The notes under the pieces: generated by a model
Seen by the model: only the letters and a program-made list of their open reading frames with translations
What the model was told of the DNA's origin: nothing
The model's database searches: none
Shown: one piece after another, positions 62,253 to 64,000 of the stretch
How the letters are laid out: each line of letters begins with the position of its first letter
Position numbering within the stretch: position 1 is the first letter of the stretch
NCBI GenBank assembly: GCA_949825045.1
Contig: OX463818.1
Coordinates: 32,938,906-33,002,905 of the forward strand
Length of the DNA stretch: 64,000 nucleotides
Reading direction: 5' to 3'
From: Argyresthia goedartella
Taxonomy: Eukaryota; Arthropoda; Insecta; Lepidoptera; Argyresthiidae
Made by a program: the position numbers and the translations under genes

Positions 62253-62622
62253 TGTGAGTAGTGCTTAGTAAATTGTAATCTCGAGGTGTGTTAGAAATAT
62301 TAATACCCAGAGTAGGTAAAGGGTCCAGGCCTTGTTTAAAATAAAAATTTATAACATTAATGCACTGAATTTAATTTTAATTCAATAAAAATAACAGGAC
62401 AAAAATTAATGATGATGGCTCCATGTTGGTACTGATTTTTGTGCAAAGATCCATTGTGAGTAGTGCTTAGTAAATTGTAATCTCGAGGTGTATTAGAAAT
62501 ATTAATACCCAGAGTAGGTAAAGGGTCCAGGCCTTGTTTAAAATAAAAATTTATAACATTAATGCACTGAATTTAATTTTAATTTAATAAAAATAGCAGG
62601 ACACAAATTAATGATGATGGCT
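62222..62622 (-). repeat. two tandem 202-bp 5' monomers of the CR1-like element
   Basis: 62222-62423 and 62424-62622 are about 97% alike. Each contains the ORF1 start (MDLCTKIS on the minus strand) and the 5' UTR upstream. May be promoter monomers or a local duplication. Confidence 0.85.
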
Positions 62623-62657
62623 AGGCTACCCTCTTTTTTCGACTTTTTTTATTAAAA

Positions 62658-63397
62658 TTATTGTTTTATTAGAAGACTCTGCAAGTTGACTAACCCACAG
62701 CCTATAGATACAATATCATCAAAATAAGGCAACATTTTCACATTTACACATGCATGTGGTGCAAGCATTTTAAAATCTCGCAATCTTCCTATTGTTCTTT
62801 CAACATGGATTCGAACAGCAGCAATCCTTTTTGTATCTATGACGTCTGCTTTGTCACAAACAGTACCAGATTTGACGCTTGGTGGTCTGACAAGGCTACA
62901 TCCATTTTTTTCAACTATAGGGGCGATATGCTTAAATCCCCTGTCTGCCAAAATAGTTGACCCTTTGGGTATATTATCGATTAACTTACAATCTTCAAAT
63001 AATGTTGCATCGTCCACTCTTCCACCATAACCACCAGATATGAAATTAATAAATCCGTTCGGTGTTACTGAAATAAGATATTTCAACGTGTTGCATCCCT
63101 TATAATTAGACCATGTTAAAGACTGGTGGACCGCATTACTTGGTTGTTGAATTCGAATTTCAAAACAATCGATAATGCTTTGTGTTTTAGAGAAACGAGT
63201 TCGAAATGCCAAAGGTAAATTTTCTTCTATAGCTGATTTTTCGGGAAAATATATCAACTCTCTCATAAAATGTGCTAATGGTGTCAAAGTTTTTCTAACT
63301 ATCTTGGCGATTGCAGTCTTCTGCAGCCCAAAATCTATTGCCAATCGAGAATATGAGTCATTCAATCTATTTTTTTTAGAGCTATTAGGATGTCCTA
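62658..63397 (-). pseudogene. DDE transposase (PIF/Harbinger/ISL2EU-like), 5'-truncated
   Basis: Open frame of 235 codons from ATG 63365, with homology continuing upstream without a stop to about 63397 (GHP..SKKNRLNDSYSRLAID). Catalytic residues of the DDE_Tnp_4 fold: D in IIDCFEIRIQ, D in STILADRGF, E in VRIHVERTIGRLRDF. Other matches: HQSLTWSNYKGCNTLKYLIS and FISGGYGGRVDDATLFED. N-terminal DNA-binding exons are missing because a CR1-like fragment cuts in at 63398. It lies tail to tail with the YqaJ gene when the CR1-like element is discounted. Confidence 0.85.
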
Positions 63398-64000
63398 CGA
63401 CTTCGTCGTGATATGCACATTCTCTCCTTCCTCTTCAATATTTTGAGGAAACCGCGCTATCCCGCATATCTTCGTGAACATTTTGAGTTTCTTTTCTCTG
63501 GGGATAGACTTCGGAGATCTCACACGGTGTCACTTTTGTCAATTCCTCAGCACAACACTGTTGCTTACGAGCACTCGTTTAGGTTAAGGGCAATACGTTT
63601 GTGGAATGCACTTCCTTGCGCTATTAGGGATTGCACATCCTTGTTCTCTTTTAAGAAAAAGTTGAAACTGCTGTTTCAGGAGATACTTCTCCTCTCTTCC
63701 GCATAGTGGGTATCTTATAGTATGTATGTGTATCTATGTATTTATTGTATTCTATTAATTTATTTTATAGTATGTGTAGGATGTATTGTGATTTGTCTGA
63801 TAGTATATTGACTTTATTTCTTTCATTTAAATCTTAATTGCGCTATTAGGGATTGCACATCCTTGTTCTCTTTTAAGAAAAAGTTGAAACTGCTGTTTCA
63901 GGAGACGCTTCTCCTCTCTTCCGCATGGTGGGTATCTTATAGTATGTATGTGTATCTATGTATTTATTGTATTCTATTAATTTATTTTATAGTATGTGTA
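63398..64000 (+). pseudogene. CR1-like element, 3' fragment on the plus strand
   Basis: Matches the reverse complement of about 57840-58205. A short ORF2 C-terminus (MHILSFLFNILRKPRYPAYL...LWNALPCAIRDC) runs to 63706, followed by 3' UTR. A 5'-truncated insertion within the transposase gene; continues to the window end. Confidence 0.85.
63617..64000 (+). repeat. 222-bp tandem duplication of the CR1-like 3' end
   Basis: The sequence from cgctattagggattgcac (63618) starts again at 63840, with small differences (gatacttctcc against gacgcttctcc). The second unit continues to the window end. Confidence 0.85.

Larger units (their letters stand above)
57591..62622 (-). mobile_element. CR1-like non-LTR retrotransposon, nearly full length
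   Basis: Reading on the minus strand: two 202-bp 5' monomers (62222-62622), ORF1 (62252 to about 61408), spacer, ORF2 (60941-57914), and a 3' UTR ending in a (ttattg)n-type tail near 57626-57650. Each ORF carries a frame defect, so the copy is probably dead but young. It sits between the 3' ends of the YqaJ gene and the DDE transposase. Confidence 0.88.

Overview
The window looks like animal nuclear DNA from an insect, most likely a moth or butterfly. It is AT-rich, carries GT-AG introns, and is packed with CR1/Jockey non-LTR elements, BEL/Pao, Ty3/gypsy, Ty1/copia, piggyBac and Polinton/Maverick sequences. It also holds an interspersed repeat of the kind common in Lepidoptera (44.94-45.35 kb, ends GGGTTCCGTA / TACGGAACCCT). 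I see no ordinary host housekeeping gene; nearly everything is mobile-element DNA at various stages of decay.

Layout. 0-5.8 kb: minus-strand non-LTR retrotransposon (ORF1 with a PHD-type finger, ORF2 endonuclease), split by a young gutted LTR element (1801-4973, TSD ccgt). 6.3-8.9 kb: BEL/Pao fragment cut by a 5'-truncated minus-strand non-LTR element (8.9-12.25 kb). 12.26-39.52 kb: a second BEL/Pao element with both LTRs, split by two insertions with clean target-site duplications: a gypsy element (16681-21291, TSD agtt) and a complete 15.3-kb Polinton/Maverick (22061-37379, TSD cacagc). 39.5-45.4 kb: minisatellite, piggyBac remnant, perfect palindrome, and a decayed non-LTR element holding a gag-only LTR element. 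46.0-59.25 kb: copia remnant and an apparently exact 6,221-bp tandem duplication containing a three-exon SWIM/YqaJ-nuclease gene. 57.6-62.6 kb: nearly full-length minus-strand CR1-like element. 62.66-63.4 kb: DDE (PIF/Harbinger/ISL2EU-like) transposase fragment on the minus strand, cut by a plus-strand 3' fragment of the same CR1 family.

The Polinton is the centre of interest. It encodes protein-primed DNA polymerase B, FtsK/HerA-like packaging ATPase, retroviral-type integrase with a chromodomain, adenain-like protease, minor and major capsid proteins, and several small proteins. All conserved genes look open. Features of note: (i) the protease has no in-frame ATG, and the preceding hydrophobic-protein gene ends in A-AAA-AAC-TAA with the protease in the -1 frame, a classic frameshift arrangement; (ii) three ATGA stop/start overlaps; (iii) two accessory genes with introns, one whose ATG is formed only by splicing; (iv) a large imperfect hairpin inside each terminal inverted repeat. 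A second system worth attention is the SWIM/YqaJ nuclease gene and DDE transposase, tail to tail once the CR1 insertion is discounted, which suggests a two-gene DNA transposon.
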